Shown here: piece after piece, positions 1 to 5,434 of the stretch
Layout of the letters: the number at the start of each line of letters is the position of its first letter
Numbering within the stretch: the stretch's first letter is position 1
Source of the DNA: Lachnospiraceae bacterium
Lineage (GTDB): Bacteria > Bacillota > Clostridia > Lachnospirales > Lachnospiraceae
Assembly (NCBI GenBank): GCA_017961385.1
Contig: JAGCXJ010000179.1
Span: 1 to 5,434 of the forward strand
Direction of reading: 5' to 3'
Length of the DNA: 5,434 nt
The notes under the pieces: model-generated
What the model was told of the DNA's origin: nothing
Databases searched by the model: none
The model's input: the letters and a program-made list of their open reading frames with translations, nothing else
Position numbers and translations under genes: made by a program

Positions 1-1047
1 GTTTCTGACCAGACACTCATCTACCGATAAACTGCCGTCACTTTTACGGCTTATAGTTATATCGGCCATTGCGCCGACCATTCTGTTTGCCACGCCTTTT
101 CCAGTACCCGATGTCCAGTTAACGAAGTTTCCGAGTGAATAATATACAGGCACATCATCTATTATCTTAAGAGGCTCTATCACATGAGGATCGTTACCTA
201 TGACAGCATCGGCTCCATGCTCTATAAAAAGCAAAGCCCACTTTTCCTGAACAGGTCTTATGCCCAGATTGTACTCAATTCCCCAGTGAGGACATACGAT
301 CGTAAAATCAGCTTCCCTTTCAGCTATATCAAGCTGAGATATCACCCTTTGCTTATCAAGCATGCTCACGGCAAACGGCATGTCAGCAGGAGGTGAGATG
401 CCGTTTGTTCCGTATGTGTAGTTGAGTATTGCTATCTTTATACCGTTTTTTTCTATGACAGGGATGGATTCATTAGAAGCATCGGCCTCGTTATCATATA
501 TACCCGTAACTATCATGTCAGGATGAGCGCTCCTCCAGTAGTCAAGGCAGTTTATTATCCCTTTCTTTCCTTTATCGAGCGCATGATTTGTCGCATGACA
601 TATCACATCAAAGCCCGCATCATATAAAGCATCACCGATCTCGTACGGAGCATTGAATGCAGGATAGCCCGATACCTTAAGCTCCTCTCCTCCGATTATG
701 ACTTCTTCATTTGCTATTGCTATATCCGCTGAGCTTATCTTATCTTTGCTGTTATCAAATATAAAATCAAAGTCATAGATGCCGGTCTCATCGTTTTTTG
801 CAGCTTCCTCGACAGGAGTATGCAAGAGTATGTCACCTACCATGATGATATTCACCGAGGTGTCGATCTCCTCAATACTTGGAGTAACGACAGGCGGCTC
901 TGTTACTATCGCTTCTTCCGTAATCTGCTCTGGTACAGAAGCGGTCACGACAGGCTCAGCTGGAGGCTCATCGTATGCAGCATCTGCCCCGCATCCTGAC
1001 ATTATCGAGATTGATAAAAAAATGATAAAAAGTCTTAAACGTTTCAT
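1..1047 (-). CDS. CapA-family (PGA_cap) lipoprotein, C-terminus beyond the window
   Basis: The frame is open from an ATG at 1047 to the window edge, giving 349 residues with no stop. The N-terminus is a lipoprotein signal: basic MKRLR, a hydrophobic stretch, then lipobox M-S-G-C with Cys19, so the mature protein should be anchored outside the membrane. A Pro/Glu/Thr-rich linker (about 25-62) follows. The CapA domain (calcineurin-like metallophosphatase fold) begins near 65 and shows MVGD (69-72), ANEE (112-115), NHALDKG (154-160), PHWG (253-256), GNDPHVIEP (284-292) and YSLGNF (303-308). Family members occur in poly-gamma-glutamate or capsule synthesis loci and as stand-alone surface proteins; the exact reaction here is unknown. 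No synthesis genes (capB/capC-like) lie nearby, so a polyglutamate role is not supported. The usual GxHPHV motif has Asp286 in place of the first His. The start is chosen because no in-frame ATG lies just upstream and the signal peptide fits, although no clear Shine-Dalgarno precedes it. Confidence 0.88.
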   Translation of the reverse strand, partial: MKRLRLFIIFLSISIMSGCGADAAYDEPPAEPVVTASVPEQITEEAIVTEPPVVTPSIEEIDTSVNIIMVGDILLHTPVEEAAKNDETGIYDFDFIFDNSKDKISSADIAIANEEVIIGGEELKVSGYPAFNAPYEIGDALYDAGFDVICHATNHALDKGKKGIINCLDYWRSAHPDMIVTGIYDNEADASNESIPVIEKNGIKIAILNYTYGTNGISPPADMPFAVSMLDKQRVISQLDIAEREADFTIVCPHWGIEYNLGIRPVQEKWALLFIEHGADAVIGNDPHVIEPLKIIDDVPVYYSLGNFVNWTSGTGKGVANRMVGAMADITISRKSDGSLSVDECLVRN

Positions 1048-1090
1048 AGATATGATGATAGCACATATAGATCTGTTACGGCAGTATGAT

Positions 1091-1096
1091 ATTATA
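1091..1096 (-). promoter_or_regulatory. Candidate -10 box for the CapA-family gene
   Basis: A perfect TATAAT reads on the minus strand here, 43 bases before the CapA start. No recognisable TTGACA-like -35 lies 16-18 bases upstream, so this is only a candidate. The same AT-rich patch carries TATGAT (1085-1090) and TATTAT (1095-1100) on the plus strand, possible -10 boxes for the divergent GGDEF gene, again with poor -35 matches. The whole divergent gap between the two start codons is 81 bases, so any promoters must be close together or overlapping. Confidence 0.25.
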
Positions 1097-1114
1097 TTAT
1101 GGGGAGTTTTAAAC

Positions 1115-1119
1115 AGGGG
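1115..1119 (+). promoter_or_regulatory. Ribosome binding site that selects the GGDEF protein start
   Basis: AGGGG ends nine bases before the ATG at 1129. The alternative in-frame ATG at 1099 has no purine-rich sequence ahead of it and sits inside the AT-rich stretch that looks like promoter. The ATG at 1129 also gives a more natural N-terminus (MKKLLSF) before the first membrane helix. Confidence 0.5.
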
Positions 1120-1128
1120 TTCTTTCTG

Positions 1129-2220
1129 ATGAAAAAGCTTTTATCTTTCATAAACAAGCAAAAGACACTTGAGGATAAGTACTTCAGTGTAGTCATTTTG
1201 GTGGGTGTTGTTCTAGTCATATCTTCCGCCATCATCACATATGCCGAAAAACTGAGCCCTGAAGCAAACATAGCAACGCTTGCATCAGGACTGATGTTAG
1301 CAGCGGTCTTCTTTGTTGCATACAGGCTTGAAAAGATGGATCTTGCAAGGCTCATGCTCTGCTATATACTAAACTGCTTTGTGATACCCCTTGCTTTCTT
1401 TTTCTGCGGCGGTATCGATTCGGGCATGCCCCTTTATATGATAGCCGGAGTCTTTTTGCTCATCCCGGTATTAAAGGGCCTCAGGCGTATCATATGTCTG
1501 ATCATATCCTTTTTTATCGATATCATATGTATCATAGTCTCATACTATTACATGCCGGGTGCAAGAGTAAGCTCTGTTCCGAAAAAGGATATACTTACGC
1601 ATCTGACTCTTGAGGCCAGATTCATAGACATGATCTGCTCTCTTATCCTTATCGGGACGTATCTTATATTGACTACAGCTCTGATCATGAATGCGTATCA
1701 GAAGGAAAAGGAAGCAAGAGAAGCTCTCCTTGTAAAACTCGACGGCCTCTCAAAGATAGATGAACTCACAGGCCTCTATAACAGAAGGGAGTTTTTTAAC
1801 TATATTGATAAAACCACTTTGGATGATCGTTATTATATGATCATGATAGATCTAGATCACTTTAAGGATAAGAACGATACCTACGGTCATGCATTCGGCG
1901 ATGATGTCCTTAAGGTATTTGCAGATATAATGAGAGCTACAATAAAAGATGAAGATGAGATCATATCCAGATTCGGCGGTGAGGAGTTCATGATGATAAT
2001 AAAGGCTGATTCAAAAGATACAGCATTTAAAAGGATAGACGATGCCAGAAAAGCCTTTGAAGATAAAAAGTGGGATGTTGATAATGATCTTAGGATCACA
2101 TTCAGCGCAGGTCTCATACACTTAAAGGATTTTGACAATATCACTGATGCTATAAGCGCTGCTGACAGGCTTTTGTATCTTGCCAAGGATAACGGCCGAA
2201 ACATGGTAAAGACAGCCTGA
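1129..2220 (+). CDS. Membrane-bound GGDEF protein, probable diguanylate cyclase
   Basis: This 363-residue protein would make cyclic di-GMP from two GTP at the inner face of the membrane. The N-terminal half has about six hydrophobic helices (roughly 19-38, 47-66, 75-94, 100-118, 119-141 and 164-188), including a GGIDSGMP loop between helices 3 and 4. It resembles an integral-membrane sensor of the MASE kind, but I cannot name the family. A short charged linker (about 190-205) leads to the GGDEF domain (about 206-361) with DELTGLYNRR (211-220), metal-binding DLDHFK starting at Asp241, NDTYGHAFGDD (249-259) and the signature GGEEF (283-287). All catalytic positions look intact. The product-inhibition site (RxxD, nine and six residues before GGEEF) reads D274 and E277, so classical I-site feedback is probably absent. 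No EAL, HD-GYP or PAS domain is visible. An alternative start at 1099 adds ten residues but lacks a ribosome binding site. The gene is divergent from the CapA-family gene and convergent with the next one. Confidence 0.9.
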   Translation: MKKLLSFINKQKTLEDKYFSVVILVGVVLVISSAIITYAEKLSPEANIATLASGLMLAAVFFVAYRLEKMDLARLMLCYILNCFVIPLAFFFCGGIDSGMPLYMIAGVFLLIPVLKGLRRIICLIISFFIDIICIIVSYYYMPGARVSSVPKKDILTHLTLEARFIDMICSLILIGTYLILTTALIMNAYQKEKEAREALLVKLDGLSKIDELTGLYNRREFFNYIDKTTLDDRYYMIMIDLDHFKDKNDTYGHAFGDDVLKVFADIMRATIKDEDEIISRFGGEEFMMIIKADSKDTAFKRIDDARKAFEDKKWDVDNDLRITFSAGLIHLKDFDNITDAISAADRLLYLAKDNGRNMVKTA

Positions 2221-2245
2221 TACAACCCGCAAGAAATGTATCAGG
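2216..2245. terminator. Hairpin between convergent genes, possible weak bidirectional terminator
   Basis: CCTGATACA (2216-2224) and TGTATCAGG (2237-2245) form a perfect 9-bp stem with a 12-base loop. The left arm includes the TGA stop of the GGDEF gene, and the stem ends 17 bases from the stop codon of the convergent foldase-like gene. Neither side has a run of T, so it is not a textbook intrinsic terminator. It could stop or stabilise transcripts from both genes. The 42-base gap holds no other terminator candidate. Confidence 0.4.
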
Positions 2246-2262
2246 AATATCCGTAAAACAGT

Positions 2263-2955
2263 TTATTCCAGATCACAGTTAACGGTGATTTTTCCCAGTG
2301 TTATTTTTTCCATGACCTTATCATTCGTCTGAATCGCATGCTTTGGCAATATCTCATTAAGATAGTATTCTCCATCCCAGTTAACAAGTTTTTCAGGTTC
2401 ATCGGCGTACCCAGACATATTTTCATTTTCTATAACATACTGAGCATATTTTGATGCCAGCAGATGCTTTTTCTTCATTCTGACAATTATTTCCATATCC
2501 AGTCCCGTTGCTTCAAGCTGTTTGGGATTCATACTGTCATACATATCTTTTGCGTCATCTAAAGCCTGCTCTTCTTCAAGAGAGCTTAATGTGATCCCCT
2601 GTCCAACAGCATTTTTATAATAGATTTCATCCAGTATGCATGTGTTGACTGCAACGTTTTTGGCATAATCACAAACAAACTGCGAATCGACTCCCGCCGA
2701 AAAATGAGTATTCCACCAGTGCTTCGGATTCTGGGGATCATATATAAGGGCCTGTTTCTGAACAAAAGCCTCTACATCATATATGTAATATCCAAATTCT
2801 CTCAGGGTTATACTGACATCATCCACATTGATCACTGCTTCATCAAGATGGTCTTTATAATCAAAGTTGTTCAGCGTTTTTTTGCATACTGCTGCTAGTG
2901 CTAATATGCTTACTACAATAAATATCACAATAACTGTCTTTACACCATTTTTCAT
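2263..2955 (-). CDS. Membrane-anchored SurA/PrsA N-terminal-like protein, no PPIase domain seen
   Basis: This is a 230-residue protein of uncertain function. A single hydrophobic segment (about 7-23) acts as a signal peptide or membrane anchor. Cys24 follows A-A-V, which is a poor lipobox because Val occupies the -1 position. The outside part begins with VINVDDVSITLREFGYYIYD (41-60), the pattern seen at the start of SurA/PrsA/trigger-factor-like chaperone domains (a short strand, then a helix starting with an 'It..ef' motif). It continues through NPKHWWNTHFSAGVD (76-90), a helical region with three Cys (95, 106 and late Cys227), and ITLSSLEEEQALDDA (121-135), another foldase-type helix. After that the sequence ends without the HPxH..E-type parvulin PPIase core, so it would be a chaperone-like fragment or a clade-specific secreted protein. 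Translation is well marked: AAGGAG at 2961-2966 sits five bases before the ATG. It lies downstream of glnA on the same strand but beyond a terminator, with a 197-base gap, so it is probably transcribed separately; I found no convincing promoter for it. The SurA-like assignment is by pattern only. Confidence 0.65.
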   Translation of the reverse strand: MKNGVKTVIVIFIVVSILALAAVCKKTLNNFDYKDHLDEAVINVDDVSITLREFGYYIYDVEAFVQKQALIYDPQNPKHWWNTHFSAGVDSQFVCDYAKNVAVNTCILDEIYYKNAVGQGITLSSLEEEQALDDAKDMYDSMNPKQLEATGLDMEIIVRMKKKHLLASKYAQYVIENENMSGYADEPEKLVNWDGEYYLNEILPKHAIQTNDKVMEKITLGKITVNCDLE

Positions 2956-3088
2956 TATTGCTCCTTGCGAAATAGCTGATTCACCTATTTAACACGAAAC
3001 TATCACATGCAACCTTAAAAATCCATAGTACCTTTTTAAACCTAAATCCACTAGCGCAGAGTCATATAACATAAAAAGCACATAGAAA

Positions 3089-3122
3089 TACCCTCCTTCC
3101 CGGCTATCCAGGAAAGAGGGTA
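3089..3122 (-). terminator. Intrinsic terminator of glnA
   Basis: A 12-bp stem (3089-3100 with 3111-3122) closes a 10-base loop, 31 bases past the glnA stop. In minus-strand RNA all twelve positions pair, with a G-U at 3096/3115; in plus-strand RNA that pair would be a C-A mismatch. The minus-strand reading continues with TTTCTATG and then GCTTTTTATG, a modest U-rich tail. Both facts point to glnA as the transcript being ended. The remaining gap to 2956 is AT-rich and holds no gene I can support. Confidence 0.75.
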
Positions 3123-3152
3123 CATATCATTTCATATGGTATTTTGCTGCTG

Positions 3153-4583
3153 TCACAGATCATAATACATGGCAAATTCCATCGGATGAGGAAGCTTTGA
3201 TATCATAGAGCTTGATTTTCTGTAGCGGCTTATCAGCTGTGAAAGAAGTCTTTCAGGGAATACGCCTCCTACTGTCAGATAATCATGATCCTTTTCGAGA
3301 GCATCGAGAGCCTGATCCAGTGAAGTGGGAAGTCCGGTAAGCTTAGCCTTCTCTTCATCAGAAAGGTTATAGAGATTAAAGTCGTAAGGACCCCAGCCCT
3401 TCTTATGAGGATCTATCTTGTTCTTTATTCCGTCAAGTCCTGCCATGAGGATCGCTGCATATGCATAGTAAGGATTGCATGTAGCATCGGGATTTCTTAA
3501 TTCAAAGCGCTTCGTATCGGGTGTCTTTGCATATGCCGGGATACGTATTACGGCACTTCTGTTAGACATAGCATAGCCTATCGTAACGGGAGCTTCAAAT
3601 CCGGGAACAAGTCTCTTGTATGAGTTTGTAGAAGGATTTGTTATAGCACACAGCGAGCTTGCATGCGATAAGAGTCCGCCCATGAACCAGTGAGCTTCCT
3701 TGCTAAGCTGTGCATATCCCTTTGCATCATAAAAGATAGGCTTCTTGTTTTTCTTTAAGAGCATATGAACGTGCATACCGTTTCCTGCTTCGCCCGAAAG
3801 CGGCTTAGGCATGAACGTCGCTGTGCATCCTTCGGCTGCTGCCTCGTTCTTTATTACATATTTTGCACTCATTGTATCATCAGCAAGCTTAAGCATATCA
3901 CCGAGTTCCACCTCGATCTCCATCTGTCCGCTTCCGCCTACTTCCGGATGATGATACTTGACATCTATTCCCCATTCCTTCATCACAAGGCACATCTGGC
4001 TTCTTATGTCGTTTCTTATATCTGTCGGCAAAGAGTTGTGATATCCGCCTCCTGGGAGCACCTGATAGCCGTTGTTGTTCTCTTCGCTTCCTGATGCGAA
4101 TGCTGCCTGGGAAGTGAATATCTTTGTATACATATCATAGTAATTGGTGCTGTATCTTACATCATCGAAGATATAGAATTCATACTCGGGACCGATTATC
4201 ATCTGGTCTGCAACACCGATCTCCTTCATATACTCTAGTGCACGTATCGCCACGTTTCTTGGATACTGGTCAAACGGTCTGTTGTTCGGAAGATCTATAA
4301 CACGTACATCGCCTATCATTGAAAGAGTCGGAACCGCTGAATAGCGATCTACAACAGCCGAATCCAGAACAGGTATGAATACCATGTCGCTGTTCTCAAC
4401 CGGTGCGTAACCGTAGTTTGAACCGTCAAATCCTATTCCCTGCTCCATCGTCTTGTCTGTCAGTCTCTCAGACGGGATGCTTAGGTGACGCCATCTTCCG
4501 TCGATATCCGTCAGCTTGAAGTCAACGATGCGTATACCCTCCTCCTGTATGAGAGTCTGGATATCCTGTAGTGTTTTTGCCAT
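3153..4583 (-). CDS. glnA: Glutamine synthetase, type I
   Basis: This complete 476-residue enzyme makes glutamine from glutamate, ammonia and ATP in the cytoplasm, as a dodecamer in this family. Family motifs appear in order: latch loop GFDGSNYG (51-58) with Asp53; metal ligands Glu133 and Glu135 in GPEYEF; HHPEVGGSGQMEIE (211-224); GNGMHVHM (267-274) with His271; the NPSTNSYKRLVPGFEAPV region (316-333) with Arg324 and the catalytic flap Glu330; NRSAVIRIP (341-349) with Arg342 and Arg347; and RFELR (359-363). The C-terminus HPMEFAMYYDL is typical of type I. The length and the NLY-N-LSDEE segment (403-411) resemble the longer, enterobacterial-like (beta) form more than the roughly 444-residue Bacillus alpha form. 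Tyr405 aligns by motif with the tyrosine that is adenylylated in E. coli; whether it is modified here is unknown. AGGAGG (4592-4597) lies eight bases before the ATG. It is transcribed alone, from a promoter overlapping that of the divergent chemoreceptor gene, and ends at a strong hairpin. No GlnR-like operator was recognised. Confidence 0.98.
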   Translation of the reverse strand: MAKTLQDIQTLIQEEGIRIVDFKLTDIDGRWRHLSIPSERLTDKTMEQGIGFDGSNYGYAPVENSDMVFIPVLDSAVVDRYSAVPTLSMIGDVRVIDLPNNRPFDQYPRNVAIRALEYMKEIGVADQMIIGPEYEFYIFDDVRYSTNYYDMYTKIFTSQAAFASGSEENNNGYQVLPGGGYHNSLPTDIRNDIRSQMCLVMKEWGIDVKYHHPEVGGSGQMEIEVELGDMLKLADDTMSAKYVIKNEAAAEGCTATFMPKPLSGEAGNGMHVHMLLKKNKKPIFYDAKGYAQLSKEAHWFMGGLLSHASSLCAITNPSTNSYKRLVPGFEAPVTIGYAMSNRSAVIRIPAYAKTPDTKRFELRNPDATCNPYYAYAAILMAGLDGIKNKIDPHKKGWGPYDFNLYNLSDEEKAKLTGLPTSLDQALDALEKDHDYLTVGGVFPERLLSQLISRYRKSSSMISKLPHPMEFAMYYDL

Positions 4584-4615
4584 TAATAATACCTCCTGAA
4601 TACATATTTAAATGC

Positions 4616-4644
4616 TTGATACATTTCCTATATAATACTATAAT
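4616..4644 (+). promoter_or_regulatory. Sigma-A-type promoter for the chemoreceptor gene
   Basis: TTGATA (4616-4621, five of six consensus bases) and TATAAT (4639-4644, perfect) are separated by exactly 17 bases. Transcription would start near 4651, leaving a leader of about 63 bases before the ATG at 4714. The match is the best promoter in the window. It overlaps the glnA promoter read from the other strand. A flagellar sigma-D type promoter (TAAA and GCCGATAT-like) was looked for and not found in good form. Confidence 0.7.
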
Positions 4645-4660
4645 TTAGAGTATATTTGAA
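4632..4660 (-). promoter_or_regulatory. Sigma-A-type promoter for glnA
   Basis: Read on the minus strand, TTCAAA (4655-4660, four of six) and TATTAT (4632-4637, five of six) are separated by 17 bases. Transcription would start near 4625, leaving a leader of about 41 bases, too short for a known riboswitch or T-box. Its core overlaps the divergent chemoreceptor promoter by 13 bases. A small dyad, ATACT (4635-4639) and AGTAT (4649-4653) with nine bases between, lies inside the overlap and might be an operator, though five-base arms can occur by chance in such AT-rich DNA. Confidence 0.6.
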
Positions 4661-4713
4661 TAAAAACCGTTAAATTTTCAGAAATTATATGCCAGGAATT
4701 CGGGAGAAAGAAT

Positions 4714-5434
4714 ATGAAGGTAAGGAAGGTACGTTTTTCATCAAAGCTGTTTGTTATAATAATGCTCTTGTTAATAATCTCCGATGTGACAATAGGTTCC
4801 GTCATCTATAACAGGGCAAAGGCAGCTCTTCTTGATCAGATAAAGGACAATGCGATGAATATCGCACGCTGCGTCGCAGCCTCTCTTGACGGCTCTTTAT
4901 TTGATGAGATAAACACTGCCGATGACATGGACAGTGATGCATTCAATGAGATCTATGATACTCTGACTGTATTTTTCGAAAACGGCGGTGTTGAGTATGT
5001 ATATACCATAAAAGCCGATGATAACGGAAACTTTATATATGCAGTTGATTCGGATCCCGAAGAACCGGCGGATGCGGGCGAGGAATTTGAGACAGATCCG
5101 GAAACCTTGCTTGCCGCTGGCGGTGAAACTGCTATAACAGAGGATATAACGGTGGATGAATGGGGTACTCACCTTACTGCCTACAGTCCCATATATGACG
5201 AAAACCAGGTTGCTGCAATAGCTGGTATCGATGTAAATGTTGACTGGGTCAACGAACAGATCGGTCAGATCTTAAAGATGGTCATAGCTATCTGCGTCAT
5301 AGTATTCATAATAGGTACCACAGTCCTTATCATCATAAGCAGGATACTTGCAAGAAACTTCTCAACCCTTAACGGCAAGATAGTCGATATCGCAAGAGGA
5401 GACGGCGATCTTACTCAGTCCATCCTGTTAAGCA
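4714..5434 (+). CDS. Methyl-accepting chemotaxis protein, N-terminal part (cut by window end)
   Basis: The first 240 residues of a transmembrane receptor are visible, open to the right edge. A basic N-terminus precedes TM1 (about 11-31). An extracytoplasmic sensor follows (about 32-186) with the features of a Cache/PDC-type ligand-binding domain: a long first helix, VEYVYTIKADDNGNFIYAVD (93-112), an acidic DSDPEEPADAGEEFE stretch (112-126), DEWGTHLTAYSPIYDE (148-163) and AAIAGIDV (167-174). TM2 is about 187-209. HAMP begins after it, and IARGDGDLTQSI (226-237) is the ending typical of HAMP in clostridial chemoreceptors. The signalling domain lies outside the window, so a HAMP-linked histidine kinase or GGDEF protein is not excluded, though the GDGDLTQ ending favours a chemoreceptor. 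The ligand cannot be read from the sequence. GGAG (4703-4706) lies seven bases before the ATG, and a near-consensus promoter is upstream. The divergent neighbour is glnA. Confidence 0.85.
   Translation, partial: MKVRKVRFSSKLFVIIMLLLIISDVTIGSVIYNRAKAALLDQIKDNAMNIARCVAASLDGSLFDEINTADDMDSDAFNEIYDTLTVFFENGGVEYVYTIKADDNGNFIYAVDSDPEEPADAGEEFETDPETLLAAGGETAITEDITVDEWGTHLTAYSPIYDENQVAAIAGIDVNVDWVNEQIGQILKMVIAICVIVFIIGTTVLIIISRILARNFSTLNGKIVDIARGDGDLTQSILLS

Noticed and set aside
1..1047. Poly-gamma-glutamate or capsule synthesis locus
   Set aside because: Only a CapA-like protein is present; no CapB ligase or CapC-like partner is in the window, and stand-alone CapA-family lipoproteins are common.
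779..1129. Plus-strand open frame of 116 codons
   Set aside because: It lies almost wholly opposite the CapA-family gene, whose frame has a lipobox and family motifs; it is a shadow frame that also overlaps the promoter region.
1887..2225. Minus-strand open frame of 112 codons opposite the GGDEF domain
   Set aside because: It is the complement of a well-conserved catalytic domain; no ribosome binding site or domain pattern supports it.
2989..3072. A 27-residue open frame on the minus strand in the gap between glnA and the foldase-like gene
   Set aside because: It has no ribosome binding site before its ATG (the upstream bases are TGCTTTTT), starts just past the glnA terminator and has no recognisable features.
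3765..4094. Plus-strand open frame of 109 codons inside glnA
   Set aside because: It is a shadow of the highly conserved glutamine synthetase frame.
4661..4690. Flagellar sigma-D (FliA) type promoter before the chemoreceptor
   Set aside because: TAAA occurs at 4661-4664, but the matching GCCGATAT-like box about 15 bases later is only GAAATTAT; the sigma-A match upstream is far better.
4584..4713. Riboswitch, T-box or GlnR operator controlling glnA
   Set aside because: The predicted leader is only about 41 bases, and no TGTNAN7TNACA-type site or structured RNA pattern was seen.
4897..5172. Minus-strand open frame of 91 codons opposite the chemoreceptor sensor domain
   Set aside because: It is a shadow of the plus-strand receptor frame, which has coherent TM, Cache-like and HAMP segments.

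Overview
The window looks like chromosomal DNA from a motile, low-to-moderate G+C Firmicute, most likely a Lachnospiraceae-type Clostridium (Butyrivibrio/Roseburia relatives). The reasons are AT-leaning codon use (many ATA, AGA and AGG codons), AGGAGG-type ribosome binding sites, sigma-A-like promoters in AT-rich gaps, and the style of the CapA, GGDEF, foldase-like and chemoreceptor proteins. The taxonomy is inferred from protein style, not from a marker gene.

Layout, left to right. (1) Positions 1-1047, minus strand: the N-terminal 349 residues of a CapA-family (PGA_cap, metallophosphatase-fold) lipoprotein, cut by the window edge. (2) An 81-base divergent gap. (3) Positions 1129-2220, plus strand: a six-helix membrane protein ending in a GGDEF domain with an intact GGEEF active site but no RxxD inhibitory site, so a probable diguanylate cyclase. 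(4) A perfect 9-bp hairpin at the dgc stop codon, between convergent genes. (5) Positions 2263-2955, minus strand: a membrane-anchored extracytoplasmic protein resembling the N-terminal chaperone part of SurA/PrsA foldases, with no visible PPIase domain. (6) Positions 3089-3122: a strong hairpin that is fully paired only in minus-strand RNA, taken as the glnA terminator. (7) Positions 3153-4583, minus strand: complete type I glutamine synthetase, glnA. (8) Positions 4584-4713: a divergent intergenic region with two good sigma-A-like promoters that overlap each other. (9) Positions 4714-5434, plus strand: the N-terminal part of a probable methyl-accepting chemotaxis protein, covering TM1, Cache-like sensor, TM2 and the start of HAMP, cut by the right edge.

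The genes are mostly single transcription units, not one pathway. The common theme is environmental response: nitrogen assimilation (glnA), chemotaxis (MCP), c-di-GMP signalling (GGDEF protein) and cell-surface functions (CapA, foldase-like protein). The clearest regulatory link is the shared glnA/MCP promoter region, where two RNA polymerases could not bind at once. I found no mobile element, CRISPR array, tRNA/rRNA, riboswitch or obvious new multi-gene system. No gene-free stretch exceeds 200 bases.
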